Origin: Bacillus xiapuensis
Lineage (GTDB): Bacteria > Bacillota > Bacilli > Bacillales > Domibacillaceae
Direction of reading: 5' to 3'
Length of the DNA: 64,000 nucleotides
Assembly: GCF_002797355.1 (NCBI RefSeq)
Contig: NZ_KZ454940.1
Location: 1 to 64,000, forward strand
Part shown: piece after piece, positions 17,916 to 25,751 of the stretch
Position numbering within the stretch: the stretch's first letter is position 1
How the letters are laid out: every line of letters begins with the position of its first letter
Translations under genes and position numbers: made by a program
Notes under the pieces: model-generated
What the model was told of the DNA's origin: nothing
The model's database searches: none
What the model saw: only the letters and a program-made list of their open reading frames with translations

Positions 17916-18685
17916 TCTTTTCTGTTACGGATTATGAATACATAAAGACCTATTATAATAAAGAGCAAAAGTGAAAATGGCACCAGTACAGTCCATAACG
18001 GTTGTTCTATAATATTAAATGGAAAAATAGTACTTAAGGGTGAAAACCATGGTGTTGCAAATACACCTGTTATAAAATTGAAAATATGATAATAAAGAAA
18101 CGGAGCAGATAAAGCTATAAAAGGATTATCTACGACAAGTAGGAGCATAAATGCAATAGTTGAATAAACTAACGCATTTACGGAAACCCACAAGGAATAA
18201 ATAAGCCCATATGTCAGATCTCCATATGCCAAGAATTGTTAAAAAGTAACATTTGGAATAACTATATTCTCATCTATAGAAGAGTAAGAAATTATCCCTA
18301 ATTTCGGCTCAATGTACACCACAAAAACAAATGTAAGAAATATTAACAAAAATGTAACCAGCGCCGTTAAACAAGCATTTATGATACCTTTGCTGAGCAA
18401 ATAAATGTTTAACGGTATTCTAGTGCGAGTGTAAGGAATAAAGTTATTTCTTTGCTCTTGCAAAAAGGTTGGTAAATAAATGGTGATCACAATAGCGGGA
18501 AAGAGTAAAGAAATAATGGTTGACATCATCTCTTGGAATACTTCAATTGGATCAAAGAATTGGTATCCTTCTTTTATAGAATAAAATCTTATTGTTGGTA
18601 TAAGAATAAGAATAGCCAGCCATAATAATAAATTTTTCACTGTATATACTCTTTTTAATTCGACTAATAATTGATTACCTAGCAT
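17903..18685 (-). pseudogene. ABC-2-type permease split by an in-frame TAA
   Basis: Two hydrophobic stretches in the same frame (18685-18239 and 18238-17903) are separated only by TAA at 18239-18241, in the context NVTF-stop-QFLAYGD. Joined, they make one permease of about 260 residues with six membrane segments, a usual size for an ABC-2 subunit. The ATG at 18685 follows AAGGGG by 8 nt. A TTG three codons after the stop could restart translation and give a C-terminal half. The full-length protein is probably lost unless the stop is read through. Confidence 0.7.
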
Positions 18686-18891
18686 ACATTTCACCCCTTA
18701 GGCTTATTTATAGATTGAGAAACAAGTTGTTAATTCACCTGAAGAATGCAGCATTAACGTTGTGGATAAAAATTTATTTTTAGTTGTTTACTCTTCCTAC
18801 CTTTAAAGAGACCGTTGAAAAACTGTAAATATTGATTTCTAAATACAACACACAATAAGCAAAAGAACCATAAACTTTTTCAGCTGATCCT

Positions 18892-19668
18892 TTAATTAGA
18901 TGTTTTTTTAAATTTCCCCTTGTTTTTAATCCGAAATAATAAATAACCAACAATATTCAACAATAAAAGGTTTATTATCCAAATTAATTTTAATCCCTCT
19001 GCATGATATAATTGGATTAACCCCCAGATGGTAAATAAAACATAATAAATTGTAAAACCGATAGCAAATAGAAAGATACCAATTGTTCGAACATCTATAA
19101 CTTCCAGCGAGACAAAAGATTGATCTGTTTCATAGTACAATCCTCTTTTAAATAGCTCAGGTACCCAACGTTTATTGTCTTCATAAATATAATTAGGTTT
19201 CAAAAGACTCTTTTGCCTTGATTCTGTACTGTATAAAGAAGCTCTAAGAATAAATGGTTCATTGACAAACAAAAGATCTGTTGACTTTGAATTTACTGAT
19301 GGTAGTTCTTCTCCAATTTGATATCCTATATCAGCAAAATGAGCATCATGAATGTTTCCTAAATATAAAAGCAAACCAAACATACAACTGACGAATACTA
19401 AAAATGATACCCCTACCGTCAACAACCAATTCGCAAATGTTCTCTGTCGAATTTCCATCAATGAAATTAATTTTTCTGCCTGCTCAAGCCCGCCAAATCG
19501 TTCGACTGCCACTCTGAATGCATCATTTTCCGTATAACCATCGCTCATTAGCTCTTTTACAGATTCATTAAGATGAACACGAGTTTCTTCTTTTAATTCT
19601 TTTGTTTCTGGATGTTTTGAGTTTGCATGTTTATATAAGTTATCAACATATTCATCAACCCTCCTCAT
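18892..19668 (-). CDS. Permease-prefix/DUF1700-like membrane protein linked to PadR
   Basis: About 258 residues. The first 75 form a soluble helical domain (DEYVDNLYKHANSK...; ENDAFRVAVERFGG) of the type found next to PadR regulators. Three membrane segments follow near 83-107, 185-210 and 220-245, with an extracytoplasmic loop between the first two. It overlaps padR by 14 bp, so the two are one transcription unit. The start at 19668 follows GAGGGGG by 6 nt. Likely a partner or sensor for the PadR protein; the role is inferred from context. Confidence 0.7.
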   Translation of the reverse strand: MRRVDEYVDNLYKHANSKHPETKELKEETRVHLNESVKELMSDGYTENDAFRVAVERFGGLEQAEKLISLMEIRQRTFANWLLTVGVSFLVFVSCMFGLLLYLGNIHDAHFADIGYQIGEELPSVNSKSTDLLFVNEPFILRASLYSTESRQKSLLKPNYIYEDNKRWVPELFKRGLYYETDQSFVSLEVIDVRTIGIFLFAIGFTIYYVLFTIWGLIQLYHAEGLKLIWIINLLLLNIVGYLLFRIKNKGKFKKTSN

Positions 19669-20011
19669 TTCCATCCCCCTCACATGTATCCAAAAATGTG
19701 TCTATCAACTTTTTTACAAATTCCCATTCTTTGATTTTCAGCTTGAAGTTGCAACGCCCTTCATCAGTCATTTGATAATATTTTCTACGGGCTCCTGCTC
19801 CTTGTTCATCACTCCAATAGGAAGAAATCCATTCTTTCTTCTCCAACCTTTTTAAAGAAAGATACAGAGTACCTTCCTTCAATTCAAACGCCCCATTGCT
19901 GTTAATACGAACTACTTTTGCAATTTCATATCCATACATATCTTTTTTACTTAGGAGGGATAATATCAGTGTATCAATATGCCCCTTTAGTAATTCCTTA
20001 TCAACTTCCAA
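19655..20011 (-). CDS. PadR-family transcription regulator
   Basis: 118 residues with the PadR winged helix: LILSLLSKKDMYGYEIAKVV (helix-turn-helix region), ELKEGTLYLSLKRLEKKEWI and the wing RRKYYQMTDEG. GGAGGA precedes the ATG. It heads the minus-strand operon with the DUF1700-like gene and probably the ABC genes. PadR proteins usually repress their own operon until an effector is present. Confidence 0.92.
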   Translation of the reverse strand: MEVDKELLKGHIDTLILSLLSKKDMYGYEIAKVVRINSNGAFELKEGTLYLSLKRLEKKEWISSYWSDEQGAGARRKYYQMTDEGRCNFKLKIKEWEFVKKLIDTFLDTCEGDGNEEG

Positions 20012-20284
20012 TCATATTCCTCCAATAATGAATCACTGTGTAATAAATACTTTATATGTACATTTTAAATACAAGTACCTAATAATGCAAGGTTTTTATG
20101 TTGATTAACTATCATGATTTTCCAAAAGCTTTTATTATGCTTGTGTATTCAACGTTTTCTATAGTTTAGCACGCCTATTGATTAACCGAATTTATACAGA
20201 TCTTTCCCATCATGATCAAAATAATAATACAGAAATAAGATCATCTGACCCCACTATGGCAAGGGGAATATGTCTGTTAAAAGC

Positions 20285-20625
20285 ATGCACTAAAAAGACA
20301 CGGACGACAAGTTTGGCTTAGAAGAGGGACTTTAAAATCTCTTGTGACCATTTCTCATGCTTTTTCTGCCTTTCACTTTTTGGTCTCTTTCACCATTTGA
20401 AATAACCGCTTTTGAAAACTCCCAGAACTTTGCACGTCTTCTTCACTTGGTATGGATAGCAATGTTCTTGAATGAACTCATATTTTACCGAGGGCTTTTC
20501 ACAAAGTAGTGCATTGCTTTTTTAGTTTCCATTTTTAATACCTCTTCGAATGGCCTCTTGCCATATAGACACATTCCTTCATAATTGATCTATTTATGAT
20601 AACAATCTGTGTCTACTTATTAATC
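20285..20625 (-). mobile_element. Remnant of an IS3-family element (IS150-like), 5' part
   Basis: The minus strand reads KYEFIQEHCYPYQVKKTCKV and then LGVFKSGYFKW in one frame, the beginning of IS3-type OrfB, preceded by an orfA scrap and interrupted by stops. The outer end, GTAGACACAGATTGTTATC, is shared with the IS3 remnant near 26190. It fills most of the 20012-20747 gap; no intact gene is present there. Confidence 0.75.
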
Positions 20626-20653
20626 TCGGCAACATTAGTTGTCAACACTCAGC

Positions 20654-20683
20654 TACGATTATGACTAATATTTTAACGTTCAT
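20654..20683 (+). promoter_or_regulatory. Tandem LytTR (AgrA-type) binding sites upstream of agrB
   Basis: TACGATTAT (20654-20662) and AACGTTCAT (20675-20683) match the AgrA consensus (A/T)(A/C)(A/C)GTTN(A/G)(G/T) at 8/9 and 9/9 positions. Their starts are 21 bp apart, i.e. a 12-bp spacer, as in staphylococcal agr promoters. A weak -10 (AATAAT) follows at about 20707, consistent with activator dependence. Confidence 0.6.
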
Positions 20684-20747
20684 AATGTGATGCGCTGAAC
20701 TTCAAGAATAATTGTTAAACTACTTCAAAGAGAGGAAGTAGATTTAA

Positions 20748-21311
20748 ATGTCAACAATTGAATCATTTATTGTCAATATACTGATCAAACAAAAGAATTA
20801 CACACAGCTAGATCAAGCAAAAATACGATTCGGCGTTCGATTGATTTTTGCTGACTTATGTAAATTCTTGATTGTATATGGGGCCGCCTTTCTGCTTGAT
20901 TGTGTATTACCAACTTTTGTTACACATATAACCTTCTATACATTAAGGCAAAAATCATTTGGTTACCATTTTTCAAGTTCATTTAGTTGTATAGCTTGGA
21001 GCGTACTAGCGTTTCCTATTATGTCCGCCTGTTTAGCTGCTCTACCTTTACCATTATGGCTTGTTTGGAGTACCGGTATTTTCTCAGCAACCACTGTTTT
21101 TTTATATGCACCTGTTGGAACAGCCAAACAACCGATTATTAATGAAAAACACCGACTCTATTTAAGGAAACAAGCACACACCCGGTTGTTGACTACAGGT
21201 ATTATTACGTGTACTATACCCATATACATCCATAAATTCATAGTATTGGGTGTAGCGATACAAAGTTTAGCCTTACTTATTCAAAAGTTTAAAGGAGAGA
21301 AGTCATTATGA
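20748..21311 (+). CDS. agrB: AgrB-like peptide-processing membrane protease
   Basis: A 187-residue membrane protein that trims the AgrD precursor and forms its thiolactone ring. The family cysteine-protease pair is present as FGYHFSSSFSC, with His74 and Cys81, the same spacing as in staphylococcal AgrB. About five or six membrane segments follow, with the conserved TAKQPIINEKHR loop near 125-136. GAGGAAG lies 9 nt before the ATG. Its TGA overlaps the agrD ATG (ATGA), so the two are coupled. First gene of agrBDCA. Confidence 0.93.
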   Translation: MSTIESFIVNILIKQKNYTQLDQAKIRFGVRLIFADLCKFLIVYGAAFLLDCVLPTFVTHITFYTLRQKSFGYHFSSSFSCIAWSVLAFPIMSACLAALPLPLWLVWSTGIFSATTVFLYAPVGTAKQPIINEKHRLYLRKQAHTRLLTTGIITCTIPIYIHKFIVLGVAIQSLALLIQKFKGEKSL

Positions 21312-21487
21312 ATACCATGAGTAAACTATTACAATCAGCTAAAAGGGTTCTTCTTTTAAAATTATCAAATATTGCTTTGTTAGTAGGAAATTTTGCGGCG
21401 GTGAACTCCTGTACATTTTTCTTTCATGAAGAAGAAATACCTGAAGAACTTAAGAGGAGTCATCTATTTCTTACACATGAAGAGTAA
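21308..21487 (+). CDS. agrD: AgrD-like autoinducing-peptide precursor
   Basis: A 59-residue precursor. Residues 1-25 form an amphipathic leader (MNTMSKLLQSAKRVLLLKLS). The core is GNFAAVNSCTFFF (27-39), followed by the acidic recognition tail HEEEIPEELKR. This lines up with staphylococcal GNIAAYSTCDFIM-DEVEVPKEL. The expected signal is therefore a peptide ending CTFFF with a thiolactone between Cys35 and the Phe39 carboxylate, probably VNSCTFFF or NSCTFFF; the N-terminal cut is inferred. GGAGAG lies 9 nt upstream and the start overlaps the agrB stop. Confidence 0.92.
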   Translation: MNTMSKLLQSAKRVLLLKLSNIALLVGNFAAVNSCTFFFHEEEIPEELKRSHLFLTHEE

Positions 21488-21510
21488 TAAAGAAAGTGGG
21501 AATTAAATCG

Positions 21511-22803
21511 ATGAGTATCTCTATGTATACTGCTTTAATTGAATTTATCTCCATATTTCTTGGCCTAAGCTATACATTAAACATTCAATTCGATCTCCGA
21601 AAGATATTTTTTATGATAGTCGGTATTGTTTTACCAACTATTTTTGTATACATATGGATAGCCCATTGGTTGAGCATTCTTACTTTATTTTCTACAACCG
21701 CCGTATTATTTTATAGATTTTCAAACAATTATCGAGCATTACTAGACTTATGCATTCTCTTTATAGGCGGCATGTTAGCAGATCATCTAACACAACTTGT
21801 AAATAATGATCTATTTCACTTAGAAAACATTATATCTTTTTTCTCACATTCCTTACTTTTCCTTTTAATTTTCGTCATTTTTGTCTATTGTTACAAAAAG
21901 AGTATTGAAAAAATAGTGTCTCACTTAGATATCCCATTATACATGCAAGTACTTCTTTTCATTATCATTAGCACAACCATCTTTGTTCTTTACTTAAATA
22001 TTTTTTTCCAATCAAACCAAGATGAAATGGAGCTAGTGAAAATCAATTTAACGACTCAATTAAGCTATTTTTTATTAATGATTCTCTTGTTTAGTTTACT
22101 GTTATACAGTGTACAAAAAGAAAATCAAATTAAGCAACGTATAATAGAAATAGAACAATTTACGGCATATATGGAGACCCTCGAAAAAGTCAATCGAGAT
22201 ATGCAAAAGTTCCGTCATGATTATCGAAATATTTTATATACAATGAAAGGCTACCTTGATGATAATAATTTAGATGATCTAAAAGAATATTTTCGACAAC
22301 ATATTTTACAAACCGAAGCACATACATTATTTAAAACCAGAGTATTAGGCAACTTAGATCATTTACAATTAGTTAGCTTAAAAGGGTTATTAGCTACAAA
22401 AGCCCTTCAGGCAGATGAACAAGGCATCAAAATCAGTCTTGAAATACCTGAAGTCATTGATAATATTGATATGAACGTTATTGATTTAACAAGAATTATG
22501 GGTATTTTGATCGACAATGCCATTGAAGCAAACGAAACAGCATTCCAAGGAGAAATTAACATTGCCTTCTTTAAAACAAAATTAGATTCAACTATCATTA
22601 TTATTCGAAATACTCTGCAAGATGATTCAATTGATCTAGTGAATATATTCAAAGATTCATTCTCTACAAAGGGTAAATGTCGCGGTACGGGACTAGCCAA
22701 TATTAAAAATATTTTAGGGCGTTATCCACAGGTCCTTATGCATACGCGTATCGAACAGAATTGGTTTATTCAAGAAATAGAAATTCAGAGTAGGGGAAAT
22801 TGA
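21511..22803 (+). CDS. agrC: AgrC-like histidine kinase sensing the autoinducing peptide
   Basis: About 430 residues. An N-terminal sensor with six or seven membrane segments (residues 1-200) is followed by a coiled linker and a GHKL kinase domain. The phosphoacceptor histidine is in FRHDYRNIL (about residue 236), the N-box is GILIDNAIEANE (near 330) and the glycine loop is GTGLANIK. This is the HPK10 arrangement typical of AgrC/ComD. The start may instead be the GTG at 21496. One nucleotide separates it from agrA. Confidence 0.93.
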   Translation: MSISMYTALIEFISIFLGLSYTLNIQFDLRKIFFMIVGIVLPTIFVYIWIAHWLSILTLFSTTAVLFYRFSNNYRALLDLCILFIGGMLADHLTQLVNNDLFHLENIISFFSHSLLFLLIFVIFVYCYKKSIEKIVSHLDIPLYMQVLLFIIISTTIFVLYLNIFFQSNQDEMELVKINLTTQLSYFLLMILLFSLLLYSVQKENQIKQRIIEIEQFTAYMETLEKVNRDMQKFRHDYRNILYTMKGYLDDNNLDDLKEYFRQHILQTEAHTLFKTRVLGNLDHLQLVSLKGLLATKALQADEQGIKISLEIPEVIDNIDMNVIDLTRIMGILIDNAIEANETAFQGEINIAFFKTKLDSTIIIIRNTLQDDSIDLVNIFKDSFSTKGKCRGTGLANIKNILGRYPQVLMHTRIEQNWFIQEIEIQSRGN

Positions 22804-22804
22804 C

Positions 22805-23557
22805 ATGAAAGTGATCATTTGCGAGGACGATGCTACACAACTTGAATATATTTATTCAAAGCTACAAAAATATGCGCTGATACAGTATCCGAGTATAGAG
22901 TTCACCTTAGCAACTTCTAGTCCTGAAGACATACTTACTTATATAGAACACGATCGGGAAGATTGTTATTTTTTGGATATTGAATTAGGAAGCTCTTTAA
23001 CAGGTCTAGAATTAGCTGGTAAAATTAAGGATCGTGATCCTCAAGCAAGTATTATATTTGTAACTACACATGCAGAAATGCTACAATTAACTTTTACGTA
23101 TAAACTGGCCGCACTCGACTTCATAGTAAAAAGAGAGCAAACGCAGCTTACACATCAACTAATCACAGCGTTAGAAGTTGCTTATCAAAAATATAAACAA
23201 TTAGGACATGTAGATGAAGGACACTACTTCCAGTTAAAAATCGGAGAGCTTATTAAGAACATTCCCTATGAAGAAATTTATTTTTTTGCTACCTCCAGCC
23301 AAGTTCACAAGATAGAATTACATACTAAAAACGGACGTTATGAATTTTATGGAAAATTAAAGGCCCTTGAGAGCCTAGACAGCCGATTTTATCGTTGCCA
23401 TAAGAGCTATATTATCAACTTACAGCATATTCGAGAAATTAATAAAAAAGATAGAACACTAACAATGACAAATACAGAAACCTGTTACATTTCTTTTCGA
23501 GCTTTGCGAGGATTACAAATCAAAATGACAGAATGGACATCTTCAAATAGAGTATAG
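22805..23557 (+). CDS. agrA: AgrA-like LytTR response regulator
   Basis: 250 residues. The receiver domain (1-125) has the acidic pair in ICEDD, the phosphoacceptor Asp58 in YFLDIELG and the conserved lysine in DFIVKREQ. A C-terminal LytTR DNA-binding domain begins near 140 (KIGELIKNIPYEEIYFFATS) and includes RFYRCHKSYIINL. AGGGGA precedes the ATG. It should activate the agr promoter through the tandem sites upstream of agrB. No second agr-type promoter transcribing a regulatory RNA was seen nearby. Confidence 0.94.
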   Translation: MKVIICEDDATQLEYIYSKLQKYALIQYPSIEFTLATSSPEDILTYIEHDREDCYFLDIELGSSLTGLELAGKIKDRDPQASIIFVTTHAEMLQLTFTYKLAALDFIVKREQTQLTHQLITALEVAYQKYKQLGHVDEGHYFQLKIGELIKNIPYEEIYFFATSSQVHKIELHTKNGRYEFYGKLKALESLDSRFYRCHKSYIINLQHIREINKKDRTLTMTNTETCYISFRALRGLQIKMTEWTSSNRV

Positions 23558-23652
23558 AATAACGTTGTGACGCTAATGTTTTTGGAATCGCTTTAAGTCT
23601 ATATCACCTATGGACTATGTATATAAAATCTCATCGACAAACCTAAAAGTTT

Positions 23653-24355
23653 AATCGAGCAGGAGGAGGTGATGAACCTCTGACCTCTCACACCACCTTC
23701 CGTACGGTTCTCCATATACGGCAGTTCAGATTCAATTGGACGCAATTGAGTGTAACGGACATATAGACTTATTGGCCCTTGATGATACCAATAGGTGTTA
23801 TCAAGAGTTTTGTGTAGGACTGGTCTGCGCGCGATTCGCCAATACCCTTTTGTGCCTTTATCTGCTCTCCCCCTCTGAAAGTCCCCCATGTATTCACCAC
23901 ATCCTCCATTTCAGTAGGTTCCAATAGGAATTGTATGCTTCATCTTAGATAAAAAACGCCTAGTATCCGTTCTTCTTCATCTGTTCAGTCCTTTCCTGTC
24001 TTCTCGAGTAGACAGATACTATGACCTCGGCTGACTTCTGATGATTCAGCTGTCCATCGCTGAACAGGTTACCAAGTATACTTGACGTGTTCATCAGATC
24101 TCTCTGGGTAAAAATGCACTCTTTCTCTCCATGTCCCCACTGTCACCTTTGACAGTAAGCGCTTTGTTTTACTCGGCAAACTCACTTCATGACAGCCAGC
24201 CTTCTATGTAGTTCGTGTTCCTTGGGGCAGAGATTTGCCACCGATTTCCTTCAGATTCCGGGTCACCACAGACACTCTTGTCATCAGCTAACCCTTACTA
24301 CTGTCTTCGAGGATCAGGACTCTCCCCCTAAAAATTGCACCCACGCAAAGCACAC
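23653..24355 (-). mobile_element. Group II intron remnant with internally deleted intron protein
   Basis: On the minus strand the 5' end reads GTGTGCTTTGCGTGGGTGC, followed by a structured region of about 400 nt resembling group II intron domain I-IV RNA. The 3' end has a domain V-like stretch (GCCGTATATGGAGAACCGTA, then GGTGGTGTGAGAGG) and a domain VI hairpin (GAGGTTCATCACCTCCTCCTGCTCGAT). Between them only the C-terminus of the reverse transcriptase/maturase remains (KGYWRIARRPVLHKTLDN, about 23740-23889). At about 700 nt versus roughly 2 kb for an intact element, it cannot move by itself. It begins 7 nt after a terminator hairpin, the insertion preference of class C introns. Confidence 0.72.
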
Positions 24356-24361
24356 TTAAAT

Positions 24362-24387
24362 AAAAACCAGTCCACAGGCTGGTTTTA
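24362..24387 (-). terminator. Terminator of the helicase remnant
   Basis: On the minus strand AAACCAG and CTGGTTT flank CCTGTGGA and are followed by TTATTT, right after the helicase stop and right before the intron. Confidence 0.75.
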
Positions 24388-24388
24388 C

Positions 24389-24600
24389 TCATCTTCTATG
24401 GTTATTTCTTTTACTAAAAGGACGTTTGGCTCGATGGTCAACGATCGGCCGCTCCGTCTTCCCCTTGCTCGTCCAGTTCACCCGATACGGTGAACGTAGC
24501 TTTCGACATCTTAGGGGATATCGTGGTTAAATACGTGCGTCACTCCTTCCACATCCAATCCACGAGCTGCAACATCTGTCGCTGCCCGCAAATAAAGCTT
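24389..24600 (-). pseudogene. C-terminal scrap of a DEAD-box RNA helicase
   Basis: The minus strand reads [20 protein letters not shown] then DIP-stop-DVESYVHRIG-stop-TGRA, which is helicase motifs V and VI ([19 protein letters not shown]) with two nonsense mutations. After a frame change it ends with a basic tail HRAKRPFSKRNNHRR and a stop at 24389. The N-terminal half is missing and an ISL3 fragment abuts it at about 24600-24640. Confidence 0.8.
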
Positions 24601-24639
24601 GCAATCGCGGATATGCGTTTTATTTGGCACATTATACCA

Positions 24640-24960
24640 AAAGGATTCCGTGGAAGAACGAACCAATCCAAGCCCATAGTCATAAGTAAAAGTAAATCCA
24701 CAACACATGCCACGCTGGTGAGGCACGGCAAGTTCAATCCAAAGCGTACCAAGATGCCAAGCATAACCGTGACGAAAACGGCGAGTTTTCGTGTCATGAC
24801 GATGTGTTTTCCCAAAACAAATCGGACATAAAATACATTGCGCTGGGGCAGAGAAACGAAAAATAGTTGGTTCTTCCTCAGAAGGCAAAGCAATTGTAAA
24901 AAGTTGGTAACCAGAACATCATTTTGATAAACTTAGAGGAAGAAGCGAAAACTCCTATCA
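24640..24960 (-). mobile_element. ISL3-family transposase fragment, copy 1
   Basis: The minus strand encodes a zinc-finger-like N-terminus ([18 protein letters not shown], then [20 protein letters not shown] and [13 protein letters not shown]) typical of ISL3 transposases. It is cut off after about 85 residues by fusion to the helicase scrap. An imperfect hairpin with AAAACTCC/GGGAGTTTT lies near 24950-24996. Confidence 0.7.
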
Positions 24961-25077
24961 TGTTTTAACTAGTCAAAAATTACGATAGGGGAGTTTTTGC
25001 TTTTTTATAGTGATTCAAGTCAAATTATTCAGATTTTTATAGTCAACGCCAAGTTACGGTGATGAGCCTTGTTTCGG

Positions 25078-25156
25078 TAACTAACATTATTGCCAGAAAG
25101 TCTTGAATGTTTTCCTTTTTTGCGTTATTTCACAAAAAGTGATGATGAATCAAATA
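25078..25156. repeat. Direct repeat copy 2, right part of the accessory island
   Basis: Partner of 14987-15058: GTAACTAACATTATTGCCAG, then AAGTCT, a CTTTTTT(A/G)CGTT block, ACAAAAAGT and GATGATGAATC in the same order and orientation. The spacing between copies is about 10.1 kb. Confidence 0.6.
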
Positions 25157-25262
25157 AAAAACCTTGAAAGACATTTAGCAAATCAAGGTAATCGAATTCA
25201 TTCAAACTATTTATATATCTTAACTGCGCTCTTTATGAAAACCTCTATAATAAAAAATCCAA

Positions 25263-25613
25263 TTAGCTGTTACTATCTCTTTCTTCTATGAATTCCAAAA
25301 ACGAATCTTGCAGTTCTCCTTCCGTATCAATAGAATCGAGAAGTAATTTAGGTTCTAATGAACAATCTTTTAAAGTCGAACTTCCATCAATTACTCCTAG
25401 CATGTTTGAAATAGTATCAATCATAGTTTGTTCAATTATCTTCATTAATGTATCTTTATTTTCGTCAGTTAAACTATCGTAAAAATCAATAGCTTTTTTC
25501 CAATAATCATCTGTCTTAGAAGTAACATTCGTTGTTCCATACAAGTCTTTGTATATTTGAAGGTTCTCTTTAATGATAGACTCATAAAGTGATTTAACAA
25601 AAATATCATTCAT
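25263..25613 (-). CDS. Hypothetical acidic protein, possible immunity protein
   Basis: A 116-residue, strongly acidic, helical protein with no signal peptide or metal motif; not recognised. It starts 1 nt after the stop of a truncated upstream gene, so the two once formed one unit. A small acidic protein directly after the C-terminus of a larger gene is the usual layout of polymorphic toxin and immunity pairs; that role is inference only. AATGAGGAAATAAA before the ATG contains a modest ribosome site (GAGGAAA). Confidence 0.55.
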   Translation of the reverse strand: MNDIFVKSLYESIIKENLQIYKDLYGTTNVTSKTDDYWKKAIDFYDSLTDENKDTLMKIIEQTMIDTISNMLGVIDGSSTLKDCSLEPKLLLDSIDTEGELQDSFLEFIEERDSNS

Positions 25614-25614
25614 T

Positions 25615-25747
25615 TTATTTCCTCATTTCTGGATACATTTTTTTGTTTAGTTCAATAAGTTCTTTTAAAGCAGAATTCGGTATGTCATCATAGACTCTTC
25701 TAAGTTCCCTAATATCTCTTACCAATAACCGTCTAGGATTATTGATA
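25615..25747 (-). pseudogene. C-terminal fragment of an unknown gene (possible toxin), cut by IS3
   Basis: The minus strand carries about 43 codons ending RELRRVYDDIPNSALKELIE, then LNKKMYPEMRK and TAA at 25615. The open frame runs straight into the IS3 remnant, so the 5' part has been lost. It looks like the C-terminal domain tail of a larger protein, but the family is not recognised with certainty. Confidence 0.5.
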
Positions 25748-25751
25748 CTAC

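Noticed and set aside
20012-20650. RNAIII-like regulatory RNA opposite agrB
   Set aside because: The space is filled with an IS3 relic and no divergent promoter with LytTR sites or long structured RNA is apparent.
24540-24893. Open frames of 113-125 codons at the ISL3/helicase junction
   Set aside because: They are accidental fusions of decayed parts and antisense shadows, not genes.
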